A DNA stretch of 64,000 bases from Orobanche coerulescens (taxonomy: Eukaryota; Streptophyta; Magnoliopsida; Lamiales; Orobanchaceae), in contig CM065810.1 of the NCBI GenBank assembly GCA_033398695.1, positions 144,771,858-144,835,857 on the forward strand, given 5' to 3'. Below, piece after piece: positions 24,134 to 35,729 of this stretch (its first letter is position 1; every line of letters starts with the position of its first letter). The notes below the pieces were generated by a model. It did no database searches and had not been told where the DNA came from. It saw only the letters and a program-made list of their open reading frames with translations. Position numbers and translations under genes: made by a program.

Positions 24134-24990
24134 TAAATGGAGCTTGTTTCAATCCATATAGAGACACTAGTTTGCATACCTTTTTCTCTTGTCCAGGTAC
24201 TACAAACCCTTCAGCTTGTTCCATATAGATCTCTTCATCCAGATCACCGTTCAGAAAAGCAGTCTTAACATCCATGTAATGAATCTCAAAATCGTGCAAA
24301 GCAGCAATCACGAGAAGCACTCGAGTAGATGTAATTCTCGTTACAGGTGAATAGGTATCGAAAAAATCGTACCCTTCCTTCTGTTTGAAACCTTTGACTA
24401 CTAAACGAGCTTTATACTTGTCAATTGACCCATCAGCCTTGTACTTTCTTTTAAGGATCCATTTGCATCCTAAGGGCTTACAACCTTCACGTAAATTAAC
24501 CAAAACCCAAGTTTAGTTTTGTAAACTTGAGTCAATTTCACTCTGAACAACTTCTTTCCAGAGCAACCCATCTGGTCTGGCATAAGCTACTTTGATCGAC
24601 GTTGGTTCTTCATCCAACATGAATGCTATGTAGTCAGGTCCAAATGTCTTTGGTGTCCTAACCCTACTACCACGTCTCGGTTCTACATCTTCCAGATTAG
24701 ATCTCGATCGCTTACGTGACTTTAGATCTACATCCACAGGTTTTGAACTTGTTCCTTCATCTTAAACTCTATTGCTAGAATTGTTCTCAACTTTATCATT
24801 ATCCTTACAAGGATATATGTTTTTAAAGAATATAGCATTCCTTTATTCAATTGTTGTTCCAACAGTCATTTCAGGAACTTCTGACTTGTGGATAACAAAC
24901 CGATAGGCACTACTGTTCAATGCATACCCAATAAAGATACAATCGACCATCTTAGGTCCGATTTTAACTTGTTTAGTTAGAGTTACCTCA
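24134..24990 (-). pseudogene. pol: Copia-1 integrase C-terminus and partial reverse transcriptase
   Basis: Two open pieces remain, 24513-24737 and 24134-24503. They align with the longer Copia-2 frame at 30158-31048. They include RRGSRVRTPKTFGPDY, the linker WKEAVQSEI-like region, and RT motifs KWILKRKYKADGSIDKYKAR and MDVKTAFLNGDLDEEI. The catalytic YIDD block is missing because the sequence is cut at SLYGLKQAP by element G. An in-frame stop separates the two pieces. Confidence 0.8.
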
Positions 24991-25007
24991 ACCTTAGCCA
25001 AACAGCC

Positions 25008-27148
25008 TCACACTTTGAGATATTTGTATGAAGGTTTTCTACCTTTCCACAATCCATAAGGGGTAATATCCTTACCTTTGCGTGGAATCTTGTTCAATAT
25101 GTAGTTGGCTGTCAAGACAGCTTCCCCCCACATATTATGGGGCAACCCTGAACTAATCAATAATGCATTCATCATATCTTTAAGTGTTCGATTCTTACGT
25201 TCAGCAACGCCTGTGGTACATGTGGGGCTGTTGTTTGATGAATTATACCGCTTTCGTTGCATAATTCCTCAAACAGGGCTACATATTCGCCACCTCTATC
25301 GCTTCGAACCATCTTGATACGGCAACCTAATTGATTTTCGGCATCATTCTTGAAGTTCTTAAAAGCTTCAATAGCCTCATCTTTACTTCTCAAAAGATAA
25401 AGATAACAATATCTTGTGCAGTCATCGATAAAAGTGATAAAGTACTTCTTACCACCTCTAGTTTGCATAAACGTTAAATCACACACATCTGTGTGAATTA
25501 ATTCAAGGGGTTGTGTGTTTCGTTTTACTGAATGAAATGGAAGTTTCGTCATTTTTGCTTCAACACAAATCTCACATTTGTTTTGAGTATTGACTTCATT
25601 TAATTTTAGTAAATCTAAGTTTACTAATCTTTTTATAGCATTTAGATTCACATGACCTAATCTACAATGCCATAAATCAGAACACTCAATCAAGTAAGAG
25701 GAAGCAGTAGTATTTTCATTAGCATTACTCGACTTGGTTACATGGCGTTTAGCCAAAGCATTAAGTTTAAAGAGTCCCTCCGTGAGGTAACCCTTACCAA
25801 GAAACCTATCAAACTTTTTTATAATAATTCTATCTGACTCAAACATTAGTTTAAACCCCTTTTTAACTAGTATAGAGCCTGAGATCAAAGTCTTCCTTAT
25901 ATCCGGAACATGAAGCACATTCTTCAAGGTGAGTGTCTGTCCGGACGTAAGTTTGAGGTCTACTTCTCCAACTCCGATAATTTCAGGTGAAGCTGGATTC
26001 CCCATGTTGAGCTTCCTCCCCTCAACAGCTTGATAGTTCTTAAACTGGATCCTATCGGCACCAACGTGGGCGGTCGCACCGGTGTCGACGTACCAACCAC
26101 CTTGGTTCTCAACGTGGTTTACTTCTTCGGTGACCACAGCAGCAAGGTCATCCTCTTTCCATTCGCCATTAGTCTCGGCGATATTGGCAACATGTTTCTT
26201 CTTCTTATTAGCCTTCGGCTTTCGACAGTCTTTCGCCGTATGCCCATGTTTGCCACAGTTGAAGCAATCGCCATCAAACTTCTTGACTGGTTGCTTCCAT
26301 TTGCTCTTGTTTTGGACACTTGGACGAGCTCTTTTATTGGAGAGACCACCATGATCCAACAGATTGTCCTTAGCATCTATCAGGTCTTTTGGTTTGTGGT
26401 CATTTTTGCGCACGTCTGACTCGATGCGCAGTTTCACAATCAAGTCTTCAAGAGTCATCGCCTTTCTCTTGTGTTTGAGATAGCTCTTGAAGTCTTTCCA
26501 ACTGGGGGGCAACTTCTCGATCACAGTTGCAACAGTGAAAGCGTCCAGCAGGACCATTCCCTCGGCATTGACATCATGAATGATGAGTTGGAACTCTTGC
26601 ACTTGTTCCATGATTGGCCTTGAGTCAACCATCTTGTAGTCCAGATACTTGGCGAATACAAATTTCTTTGTACCTGCATCATCACTACGGTACTTCTTTT
26701 CAAGTGCTTCCCACATCTCTTTTGATGTGTTTACAACAGAATAAATATTGTACAAACTATCTTCTAAGGAATTCAGAATAAAGTTTTTACAAATATAGTC
26801 TCCATTGTGCCAATTGTCATAGGCAGCTCGGACTGTGAAACTAGTCTCTTGAGCACTTGGTGCCGATGGCGCATCTTCCTTAAGGAAGTTCGCAAAGCCC
26901 AATGTTGTCAAATAGAACAATATCTTCTGTTGCCACCTTTTAAAGTCGGCTCCACCAAACTTTGGCGGCTTTTCGGCGGCAGGCATTATCCTTGGACCCG
27001 AGGTTGTTCCAAAAAAGGAACCACTTGTGTTGAACCCGCAGGCTCGAACACTAGATCCTAACATGGATCCAACGGTACCACTAAAAGTGGAACCTACGGT
27101 GCCACTCGAGGTGGATCCACCGATAGTCAGAAAGGGGTTCGAAAACAC
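25008..27148 (-). pseudogene. gag-pol: Copia-1 gag-protease-integrase polyprotein, frameshifted
   Basis: A 658-codon open frame (25172-27148) carries, in order, a UBN2-type copia gag (about residues 60-250), a CCHC knuckle (Cys295, Cys298, His303, Cys308), an aspartic protease with DTG at residues 355-357 ([11 protein letters not shown]), the integrase zinc site (His494, His499, Cys525, Cys528) and integrase core Asp554 and Asp617. A frameshift near 25215 moves the rest into another frame (25008-25262), which keeps [10 protein letters not shown] with the third catalytic residue (Glu) and NMWGEA. The polyprotein normally assembles particles and integrates element cDNA. This is the longest open copia frame in the window but is inactive because of the frameshift and 3' truncation. 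Confidence 0.85.
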
Positions 27149-27663
27149 CCATAGAGTTGTTGATGAGGTAGTTTAGCTCATCATGTTGGACATGGTTGCG
27201 GCAATGGTGTTTGCCACGTTCGAAGCTGCGGTCGCGGAGGCAAAGGCAGCGGTGGTGTTGGAGTCGGTGGAAGCAGGGGTCGTCATCTCCAGCTGTAGGA
27301 TTTAGCAAGTAACTATTTCATCTTGCGCTTGTTGATATTCTATGTTACAAACTTGCTGGGCGGAAAAAAGAAATTACAATTGGACTACAAAAATTACAAC
27401 TCGAAAACAGAAACTACAATCTCGTACGGAAATGAAAATACAAAAATCGAAACAGAATTGAAAATACAAGAATAAATTATAAAACCATAAACAAATGCCG
27501 AGTTGAGGAATCCTCTATCCGCAAGACGAAATACGCCTCGGTAGTGCTCTGGGTTCTGACATATCGCCCCCAAAGATAAAACAGCAACGTCTCGTAGGTA
27601 GTAGCACCACAAGACCTACGAGCTCCGGCGAACTTGAATGACGCGAGGACGAAGCTGATACTA

Positions 27664-28571
27664 TGAACTATGAACTGTATGAGTTATGCTGGAATTACGA
27701 AAATTGCATGTGCAGAAGCAAAGGAATGCATGCCTATTTATAGGCCATTCACACCTCCAGGGGGTTTAAACACAGCCCTTAAGGATGTCATAATGCAGGC
27801 ATTCATGCCTGCATTGAACACATGAGTTACACAATTCAAGGCAGTGGTTACTGCCCGTTTTGAATTTGAACAGGCAGCCTTAACACCTCCCCATAACACC
27901 TGGGAGGTTACTGCCCATTTTTGGCTGAGTTTGAACAGTCCGGATGCACCTGGACTATAATCAGCTCCTTAACCATTTGACGGATGTACCTGGACATCCT
28001 TATGTGCACATACGAGCCCAACTACGTTGTTGAGCTTGTCCAAAAAATTCTTTAAGCTAGCCCAAGGCCTAGCTCACGAACAGGCCCAAAGACCAGCCCA
28101 AAGACCAATTGCCAACATCCAAGATCCAAGATCCAAGATCCAAGTCCAAGTCCAAGATCAAGATCAAGATCAATATCAAGATCAAGGCCAAGGCCAAGGC
28201 CAAAATACAAGGTCCACGGTCCACAGCACGCGGCTCGCGGCCGCGGCCGAGGCCGAGGCGAGGCGGGCAGGCAGCGACGGCGCACGCGTGTGCGCGCGTG
28301 TAGGCTTTAAGCCCATACACATGTGCCATTAATTATTACATGCATAAAGGTAACTCCTTATATACTAGAATAATGATGGTTCATTATTCAATGTGGGATT
28401 TCATCCCTTATTAATTCACAATTAAGTGACAAACTTTAATTCACTATTTCTCACTCACCGGGAATCGGTTTAGAGAAAATGAATATAACACGATCATTTA
28501 CTCGGAACGTAGATCGATCCTATGATATTTAATTTTACAAAATTAAATTAAAATCATTAATGATTCCAACA
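27664..28571 (-). repeat. Copia LTR shared by Copia-1 and Copia-2
   Basis: A 908-bp TG...CA repeat. On its left is the primer-site side of Copia-1. On its right is the polypurine tract of Copia-2 (minus-strand CATGTGGGGGAT directly before TGTTGGAATC). It therefore serves as 5' LTR of one element and 3' LTR of the other. It contains a CTATTTATAGG TATA-like motif at about 27732-27742 and a low-complexity tract at about 28117-28205. Confidence 0.8.
28117..28205. repeat. AAGATC/AAGGCC-type microsatellite in copia LTR
   Basis: Short units of CCAAGATC, then CAAGTC, AAGATC and CAAGGC run for about 90 bp. The corresponding part of the LTR at 33960-34010 has far fewer units, so the tract has expanded or contracted. 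Open frames on both strands here are compositional. Confidence 0.85.
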
Positions 28572-29113
28572 ATCCCCCACATGAGTGAAAATAGCCCAAA
28601 TGCAATATGCAGACTCAAGCTCAGTCCTCAAGAGGCGTTAAAGTATAAGGATAGGTAGTTCGTGATTTTGAACCTTCCATAATTAACATCATCGGGTACA
28701 CATGCGGATTAGTGGCTTGATGCTTTGACCTATTCCCCCACGGCATGCACTGAGACAATGGTGCTAACACTTGAACACCTCAACCTCATCCGTTCTCACG
28801 TTTTGTGTCCTTTGCGGGCCTTGGACACCCCTTTGGATTCATAAGTAATTTTCATGAAGCGGACCCCACTTCTCACTTATATAGGTGATTCTTTATCGAG
28901 TATCTTGCCATACTCAACCTCCTCGAGGTCTTTAGGAATCATTAAAAGTCATAGACTTAACCTCACCACTAGGCAAGCTTTCAACACTCAATTGCTCTAT
29001 AGGGAATAAACTTAGATGAGTGTTTCACACGAACTTTCATAGCTTAGTTCTCCCATTGAACCAAGTTCTTGGGATCTCCAGTCATCTTGGTTAGGTTACC
29101 ACTATGATAATTC

Positions 29114-30073
29114 TCAATTTGTGGATTTTAAACCCATTCCCTCTAGCAATTTATTCATTTGATCACGGTTTAACCCTTTGGTTAGCGGATCCGCTAGATT
29201 ATCCAATGACCTCACATAGTCAATAGAGATAACCCCACTTTTTATCAAATGTCTCACGGTATTATGGCGTCGACGAATATGTCGAGATTTTCCATTATAC
29301 ACGTTACTTCTCGCCCTACCAATAGCAGCTTGGCTATCACAGTGAATCATCACTGCAGGCACTAGCTTCGACCAACATGGAATATCTTCTAGAAAGTTTC
29401 TGAGCCATTCGGATTCTTCACCAGCTTTGTCCAAAGCTATGAATTCTGATTCCATGGTGGATCGGGCTATACACGTTTGTTTCGCAGACCTCCACGAGAC
29501 AGTTCCACCCCCAATGGTAAACACGTAACCACTTGTAGAAAATGAACTTTTCGTATCGGATATCCAATTCACATCACAGTACCCTTCAAGTACCGGGGGG
29601 TATCTCGAATAGTGTAGCCCAAGGTTTTGAGTATACTTTAAGTACCTCAAAACTCTAACGAGAGCTTTCCAATGCTCTTTGCTTGGATTGCTCGTATAAC
29701 GACTCAATTTCTTTACAGCGCAAGCTAAATCGGGTCGAGTGCAATTTGTAAGATACATTAAACACCCAATGACTCGTGCATATTCTTCTTGTGCAACGGG
29801 TTCCCCTCGATTTTTGCTCAAGTGATCATTTAAATCTATTGGGGTCTTAGCCGGCAAGCTATCAAAAGCATTAAACTTCTTGAGAACTTTCTCGGCATAG
29901 TGAGATTGTGTCAAGATGATTCCATCTGATTTTCTCAAAATTTTCATTCCAAGAATCACATCGGCTAGCCCCATGTCTTTCATGTCAAAATTTCTTTTTA
30001 ACATGTTCTTAGTATCGTTAATCACTTGTATATTGTTACCCATGATTAACATGTCATCTATATAAAGACACAC
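29114..30073 (-). pseudogene. pol: Copia-2 reverse transcriptase (C-terminal part) and RNase H
   Basis: A 319-codon frame begins just before the catalytic block [11 protein letters not shown] and continues through the RT thumb ([17 protein letters not shown]) into RNase H. RNase H acidic residues are visible in [25 protein letters not shown] and [11 protein letters not shown], with the C-terminal block [15 protein letters not shown] and [10 protein letters not shown]. It copies element RNA to DNA and removes the RNA strand. It is separated from the upstream RT frame by small frameshifts at about 30130-30165, so no continuous pol is encoded. Confidence 0.88.
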
Positions 30074-30157
30074 AATAACATAACCGTTATTAGTGTTCTT
30101 AATATAAACACATTTATCACACTCGTTTATTTTAAAACCATTTGATACATTAAATTA

Positions 30158-31048
30158 TCAAAATTTCAAGTGCCACTGTAGTGGAGCTTGTTTCAATCCA
30201 TATAGAGACTTAACTAGTTTGCATACCTTTTTCTCTTGTCCAGGTACTACAAACCCTTCAGGTTGTTCCATATAGATCTTTTCATCCAGATCACCGTTCA
30301 GAAAAGCAATCTCAACATCTATTTGATGAATCTCAAGATCGTGTAAAGCAGCAATCGCGAGAAGCACTCGAATAGATGTAATTCTCGTTACATGTGAATA
30401 GGTATCGAAAAAATCATACACTTCCTTCTGTTTGAAACCTTTGACTACTAAACGAGCAATATACTTGTCAATTGACCCATCAGCCTTGTACTTTCTTTTA
30501 AGGATCCATTTGCATCCTATGGGCTTACAACCGTCAGGTAAATCAACTAAAACCCAAGTTTGGTTTTGTAAAATTGAGTCAATTTCACTCTGAACAGCTT
30601 CTTTCCATAGCAACCCGTCTGGTCTGGCATAAGCTACTTTGATCGGCGTTGGTTCTTCATCCAACACGAATGCTATGTAGTCAGGTCCAAATGTCTTTGG
30701 TGTCCTAACCCTACTACCACGTCTCGGTTCTACATCTTCCAGATTAGATCTCGATCGCTTACGTGACTTTGGATCTACATCCACAGGTTTTGAACTTGTT
30801 CCTTCATCTTCAACTCTGTTGCTAGAATTGTTCTCAACTTTATCATTATCCTTACAAGGATATATGTTTTCAAAGAATACAGCATTCCTTGATTCAATTG
30901 TTGTTCCCACAGTCATTTCAGGAACTTCTGACTTGTGGATAACAAACCGATAGGCACTACTGTTCAGTGCATACCCAATAAAGATACAATCGACCGTCTT
31001 AGGTCCGATTTTAACTTGTTTAGGTAGAGGTACCTCAACCTTAGCCAA
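30158..31048 (-). pseudogene. pol: Copia-2 integrase C-terminus and reverse transcriptase (N-terminal part)
   Basis: The 296-codon frame starts in the integrase C-terminal region (TVDCIFIGYALNSSAYRF), passes an acidic/basic linker (RRGSRVRTPKTFGPDYIAF) and enters the RT fingers and palm (CKWILKRKYKADGSIDKY, FLNGDLDEKIYMEQPEGF, CKLVKSLYGLKQAP). In the motif equivalent to DVKTAFL of Copia-1 this copy has DVEIAFL, a further sign of decay. It ends in a frameshift a few codons after LYGLKQAP. Confidence 0.85.
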
Positions 31049-32271
31049 ACACCCCTACACTTTGAGATATTTGTATGAAGGTTTTCTAGCTTTCCACAAC
31101 TCATAAGGGGTAATATCCTTACCTTTGCGTGGAATCTTGTTCAATATGTAGTTGGCTGTCAAGACAGCTTCCCCCACATATTATGGGGCAACCCTCAACT
31201 AATCAATAAGGCATTCATCATATCTTTAAGTGTTCGATTCTTACGTTGAGCAACGCCATTAGATTGTGGTGCATATGGAGCTGTTGTTTGATGAATTATA
31301 CCGCTTTCATTGCATAATTCCTCAAACGGGGCTACATATTCGCCACCTCTATTGCTTCGAACCATCTTGATACGGCAGACTAATTGATTTTCGGCTTCAT
31401 TCTTGAAGTTCTTAAAAGCTTCAATAGCCTCATCTTTACTTCTCAAAAGATAAAGATAACAATCTTGCGCAGTCATCGATAAAAGTGATAAAGTACTTCT
31501 TACCACCTCTAGTTTGCACAAACTTTAAATCACACACATTTGTGTGAATTAATTCAAGGGGTTGTGTGTTTCGTTTTACCGAATGAAACGGAAGTTTCGT
31601 CATTTTTGCTTCAACACAAATCTCACATTTGTTTTGAGTATTGACTTTATTTAATTTTAGTAAATCTAAGTTTACTAATTATTTTATAGCATTTAGAATC
31701 ACATGACCTAATCTACAATGCCATAAATCAGAACAATCAGTCAAGTAAGAGGAAGCAGTAGCATTTTCATTAGCATTACTGGACTTGGTTACATGGCGTT
31801 TAGCCAAAGCATTAAGTTTAAAGAGTCCCTCCGTGAGGTAACCTTTACCAAGAAACCAATCAAACTTTTTTATGATAATTCTATCTGACTCAAACACTAG
31901 TTTAAACCCTTTTATAACTAGTATAGAGCCTGAGATCAAATTCTTCCTCATATCCGGAACATGAAGCACATTATTCAAGGTGAGTGTCTGTCCGGACGTA
32001 AGTTTGAGGTCCACTTCTCCAACTCCGATAATTTAAGATGAAGCTGGATTCCCCATGTTGAGATTCCTCCCCTTAACAGCTTGATAGTTCTTAAACTGGC
32101 TCCTATTGGCACCAACGTGGGCGGTCGCACCGGTGTCGACGTACCAACCACCTTGGTTCTCAACGTGGTTGACTTCTTCGGTGACCACAGCAGCAAGGTC
32201 ATCCTCTTTCCAACCGCCGTTAGTCTCGGCGATGTTGGCAACATGTTTCTTCTTCTTGTTGGCCTTCGGCT
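31049..32271 (-). pseudogene. pol: Copia-2 protease-integrase, multiply broken
   Basis: Fragments in different frames (31195-31521, 31679-32014 and 31975-32244) cover the protease flank, the GAG-pre-integrase block [10 protein letters not shown], and the integrase core from [19 protein letters not shown] through RSNRGGEYV to [15 protein letters not shown]. The second catalytic Asp region reads RSNRGG where Copia-1 has RSDRGG, so the active site is mutated. Several single-base indels break the frame. Confidence 0.8.
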
Positions 32272-33282
32272 TTAATGATCTTTATTTGTATGCCCATGTT
32301 TGCCACAGTTGAAGCAATCGCCATCAAACTTCTTGACTGGTTGCTTCCCTTTGCTCTTGTTTTGGACACTTGGACGAGCTCTTTTATTGGAGGTACTGCC
32401 ATGCTCCAACATATTGGCCTTAGCATCTATCAGGCCTTTTGGTTTGTGGTCATTTTTGCGCACGTCTGACTCGATGCGCAGTTTCACAATCAACTCTTCA
32501 AGAGTCATCTCCTTTCTCTTGTGTTTGAGATAGCTCTTGAAGTCTTTCCAACTGAGGGGCAACTTCTCGATCACAGTTGCAACAGTGAAAGCGTCTGGCA
32601 GGACCATTCTCTCGGCATTGACATCATGAATGATGAGTTGGAACTCTTGCACTTGTTCCATGATTGGCCTTGAGTCAACCATCTTGTAGTCCAGATACTT
32701 GGCGACTATAAACTTCTTTGTACCTGCATCATCACTACGGTTCTTCTTTTCAAGTACTTCCCACATCTCTTTTGATGTGTTTACAACAGAATAAACATTG
32801 TACAAACTATCTTATAAGGAATTCAGAATAAAGTTTTTACAAATATAGTCTCCATTGTGCCAATTGTCATAGGCAGCTCGGACTGTGAAACTAGTCTCTT
32901 GAGCACTTGGCGCCGGTGGCGCATCTTCCTTAAGGAAGTTCGCAAAGCCCAATGTTGTCATAGGCAACTCGGCGGCAGGCATAATCCTTGGCCCCGAGGT
33001 TGTTCCAAAAAAGGATCCACTTGTGTTGAACCCGTAGGCTCCAACACTAGATCCTAACATGGATCCAATGGTACCACTAAAAGTGGAACCTACGGTGCCA
33101 CTCGAAGTGGATCCACCGGTAGTCAGAAAGGTGTTCGAAAACACCCATGGAGTTGTTGATGAGGTAGTTGAGCTCATCATGTTGGACATGGTTGCGGCAA
33201 TGGTGTTTGCCACGTCCGAAGCGGCGGTAGCGGAGGCAAAGGCAGCGGTGGTGTTGGAGTCGGTGGAAGCAGCGGTCGTCAT
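32272..33282 (-). pseudogene. gag: Copia-2 gag, broken
   Basis: Two collinear pieces, 32812-33282 and 32272-32805, separated by one in-frame stop at the codon that is GAA in Copia-1. The N-terminus has a Ser/Thr/Ala-rich tract. A deletion of roughly 25 codons removes the conserved [16 protein letters not shown] block present in Copia-1. The C-terminal knuckle begins [10 protein letters not shown] but is lost at a frameshift before the last Cys. It was once a capsid/nucleocapsid protein and would not assemble now. Confidence 0.85.
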
Positions 33283-33661
33283 CTCCAGTTGTAGGATTTA
33301 GCAAGTAACTATTTCATCTTGCGCTTGTTGATATTCTGTGTTACAAACTTGCTGGGCGGAAAAAAGAAATTACAACTGGACTATAAAAATTACAACTCGA
33401 AAACAGAAACTACAAACTCGTATGGAAATGAAAATACAAAACTCGAAACAAAATTGAAAATACAAGAAAATAAATTATAAAACCATAAACTAATGCCGAG
33501 TCGAGGAATCCTCTATCCGCAAGATGAAATACGCCCCGGTAGTGCTCTCGATTCTGACGTATCGCCCCCAAAGATAAAACGACAACGTCTCGTAGGTAGT
33601 AGCACCACAAGACCTACGAGCTCCGGCGAACTTGAATGAAGCAAGGACGAAGCTGATACTA

Positions 33662-34271
33662 TGAACTATGAACTGTATGCTTTATGCTGGAGTTTCGAAA
33701 AGTGCATGTGCAGAAGCAAAGGAATGCATGCCTATTTATAGGTCATTCACACCTGCATGGGGGTTTAAACACAGCCCTTAAGGCTGTCATAATGCAGGCA
33801 CTCATGCCTGCATTGAACACAGGAGTTACACAATTCAAGGCAGTGGTTACTGCCCATTTTGAATTTGAACAGGCAGTCTTAACACCTCCCCATAACACCT
33901 GGGAGGCCTAGCCCAAGGCCTAGCTCACGGCCAAGCCCACGAACAGGCCCAAAGATCAATTGCCAAGATCGAAGATCCAAGTCCAAGTCCAAGGCCAAGG
34001 TCCAAGGTCCACGGCACGCGGCTAGCGGCTCGCGCCCGAGGCCGAGGCGAGGCGAGGCGGGCGGGCGGTGGCGGTGCGCGCGTGTGGGCTTTAAGTCCAT
34101 ACACATGTGCCATTAATTATTACATGCATAAAGGTAACTCCTTATATACTAGAATAATGATGGTTCATTATTCAATGTGGGATTTCATCCCTTATTAATT
34201 CACAATTAAGTGACAAACTTTAATTCACTATACTCACCGGGAATCGGTTTAGAGAAAGTGAATATACCACG
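33662..34271 (-). repeat. 5' LTR of Copia-2, left piece (split by Tat element)
   Basis: It aligns with the first two thirds of the LTR at 27664-28571, with a shorter central section, and is interrupted after CCACG at 34271. The alignment resumes at 48658 on the far side of the Tat element, showing that the Tat element inserted into this LTR. Confidence 0.88.
34267..34271. repeat. Target-site duplication CCACG of Tat element (left copy)
   Basis: CCACG directly precedes TGTTGTTACCC and recurs at 48653-48657 directly after the right LTR end CACAACA. The duplicated bases are part of the copia LTR target. Confidence 0.92.
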
Positions 34272-35237
34272 TGTTGTTACCCAAAATATTATCCGGAGAT
34301 AGTATTGCTGGAATGATCGAGTAACAAACAAATGCGAGAACACTTCCGTGAGAAAATAGATAACACAAGATTTGTCGGGGTTGTTAATCCCGGGCTTGAA
34401 TGCTCTCAAGAGATGTTATTAATAAATATACTGTCGAGTACAAATATTAATGTTAGAATCTATTACAAGGAGTGTAAAGACTTCTAGTTATCTAGGCTTT
34501 AGAGCGCGTAGATTGCCGGAAGAACCAGATAGGTAAATTTGTGAGTTCTTGCTTGGGATATATGATGAATATGTATGAATATCACTATGAATGTGTAAGT
34601 GGTTGCCAAAAGAGTCTTTGATTCTCTCTTTTGTGTGTATTTTGCACTGAATTCGTAGTAAAATCCGCGTCCCTTTTGCTGCTGCAGTGAGCTCTCTATT
34701 TATAGGGGACAAGGTAGTTGGGATTCCCCAGGCGATCGCGGGCGACCGCCGTTTTCTATATTAAAATAAGACGGCCGATCGTCCCGTCACGTGGGCCTGT
34801 TCCCTTGAGGTCCGAGGTTGCTGCTGGAGGCCAGCTGGGCGAACCAATGGGAAGCCAGCACGCGTCTCGAGTCGCTGTCCGGGGAGGACCCACTTTGTAC
34901 CTTTCGGCGGCCTTGTCGGTAGGTGTGGTAGGTGACAGGCTGGGGTCAATGGTCCTATCTGTCGGTATCCTTTGAAGATCCGCACGTGGGCCACCGTCCA
35001 AGATTCGGTCTTCGACGACTTTGACGGATGCTGGATCCATACATGGCACGAGATGATCGCCTCTGGTTCGCTCATTAAAGACGATCGGTAGACATCAAAA
35101 GACGATCGCTGGGTACCAAAAGACGGTCGCCATATTGTGCCGAACTCCAGGCGTTTGTCCAGAGTATGTCTTCCATGGTTGGCTTCTCTGATTGTGATGC
35201 CGATCGCCTATCGAGGCGTATTAATCGCCACACAACA
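34272..35237 (-). repeat. 3' LTR of element T
   Basis: The 966-bp LTR TGTTGTTACCC...CACACAACA aligns with 45393-45407 plus 47732-48652. It is rich in GCGATCGC and CGATCG motifs. A CTATAAATAG TATA box in minus sense lies at about 34696-34705. Confidence 0.92.
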
Positions 35238-35252
35238 ATTGCCCCCCAGCTC
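35238..35252 (-). other. Polypurine tract of element T
   Basis: On the minus strand GAGCTGGGGGGCAAT runs directly into the 3' LTR start TGTTGTGTGG. Confidence 0.8.
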
Positions 35253-35576
35253 GCCTCGATGTTGAAAACACGGGGTGAGGTGGCACTGTTGGCGATCGCC
35301 AATGTTTAAACGATCAGCCGATCTGAATTCAAATCTGGACGATCTTCTTTCGCGTCGGGAGCAGCGGGAAATGAAGGCGGGCTTTCCAAAAGTGGCAGGG
35401 ACACGCGTCGCGCCGCTGTTGGGGGAGTCCGACGGTTTGTCGGACCTGTCGGCTGGAATGCACTCGAAAAGACGCGTATGCGGGATTCGAGGGCAGCATT
35501 TAATGCGTCCCCACGTGACGGTTGCGATCCAGCCCCCGAGGTTTCTCCTATTTGCATTTAGACCCTCGTCTCCATC

Positions 35577-35586
35577 TATAAAAAGG
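35577..35586 (+). promoter_or_regulatory. TATA box of antisense gene
   Basis: TATAAAAAGG on the plus strand, about 150 bp upstream of the antisense ATG at 35730 and outside the LTR, is a good plant TATA box for a promoter facing opposite to gag-pol. Confidence 0.6.
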
Positions 35587-35729
35587 CCAGGGCTTCTTCT
35601 CCTTCACTTTTTACGCGTCCTTGCATCCCTAGCCGAATTTCTGCAAAAATTTCTGGAGCTTCTTGCGCCGATCTCCTTCTTTTCTCTAGGTAAGAAAAAT
35701 TAACCTTCTTCCTCTCTTTACTTTCTAAT

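Larger units (their letters stand above)
24134..27663 (-). mobile_element. Copia-1 internal region, truncated in reverse transcriptase
   Basis: The minus-strand gag-protease-integrase and the first part of reverse transcriptase of a Ty1/copia element. It shares the LTR at 27664-28571 with the neighbouring Copia-2. The reverse transcriptase stops at the edge of element G; the remainder of reverse transcriptase, RNase H and the 3' LTR are not found to the left. A primer-site-like AGTATCAGCTTCG lies next to the LTR, and a leader of about 515 bp (27149-27663) precedes gag. Confidence 0.85.
28572..33661 (-). mobile_element. Copia-2 internal region, gag-pol with several breaks
   Basis: A complete-length but broken Ty1/copia internal region on the minus strand: leader (33283-33661), gag, protease, integrase, reverse transcriptase and RNase H, then a 3' untranslated stretch with the polypurine tract (28572-29113). 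The flanking LTRs are at 27664-28571 and 33662-34271, the latter continuing at 48658-48736. It is very similar in sequence to Copia-1 but carries different private mutations. Confidence 0.88.

Noticed and set aside
28027..28332. 101-codon Gln/Asp-repeat frame on the plus strand and the minus-strand frames opposite
   Set aside because: Translation of the AAGATC-type microsatellite within the copia LTR, absent in the same form from the paired LTR.
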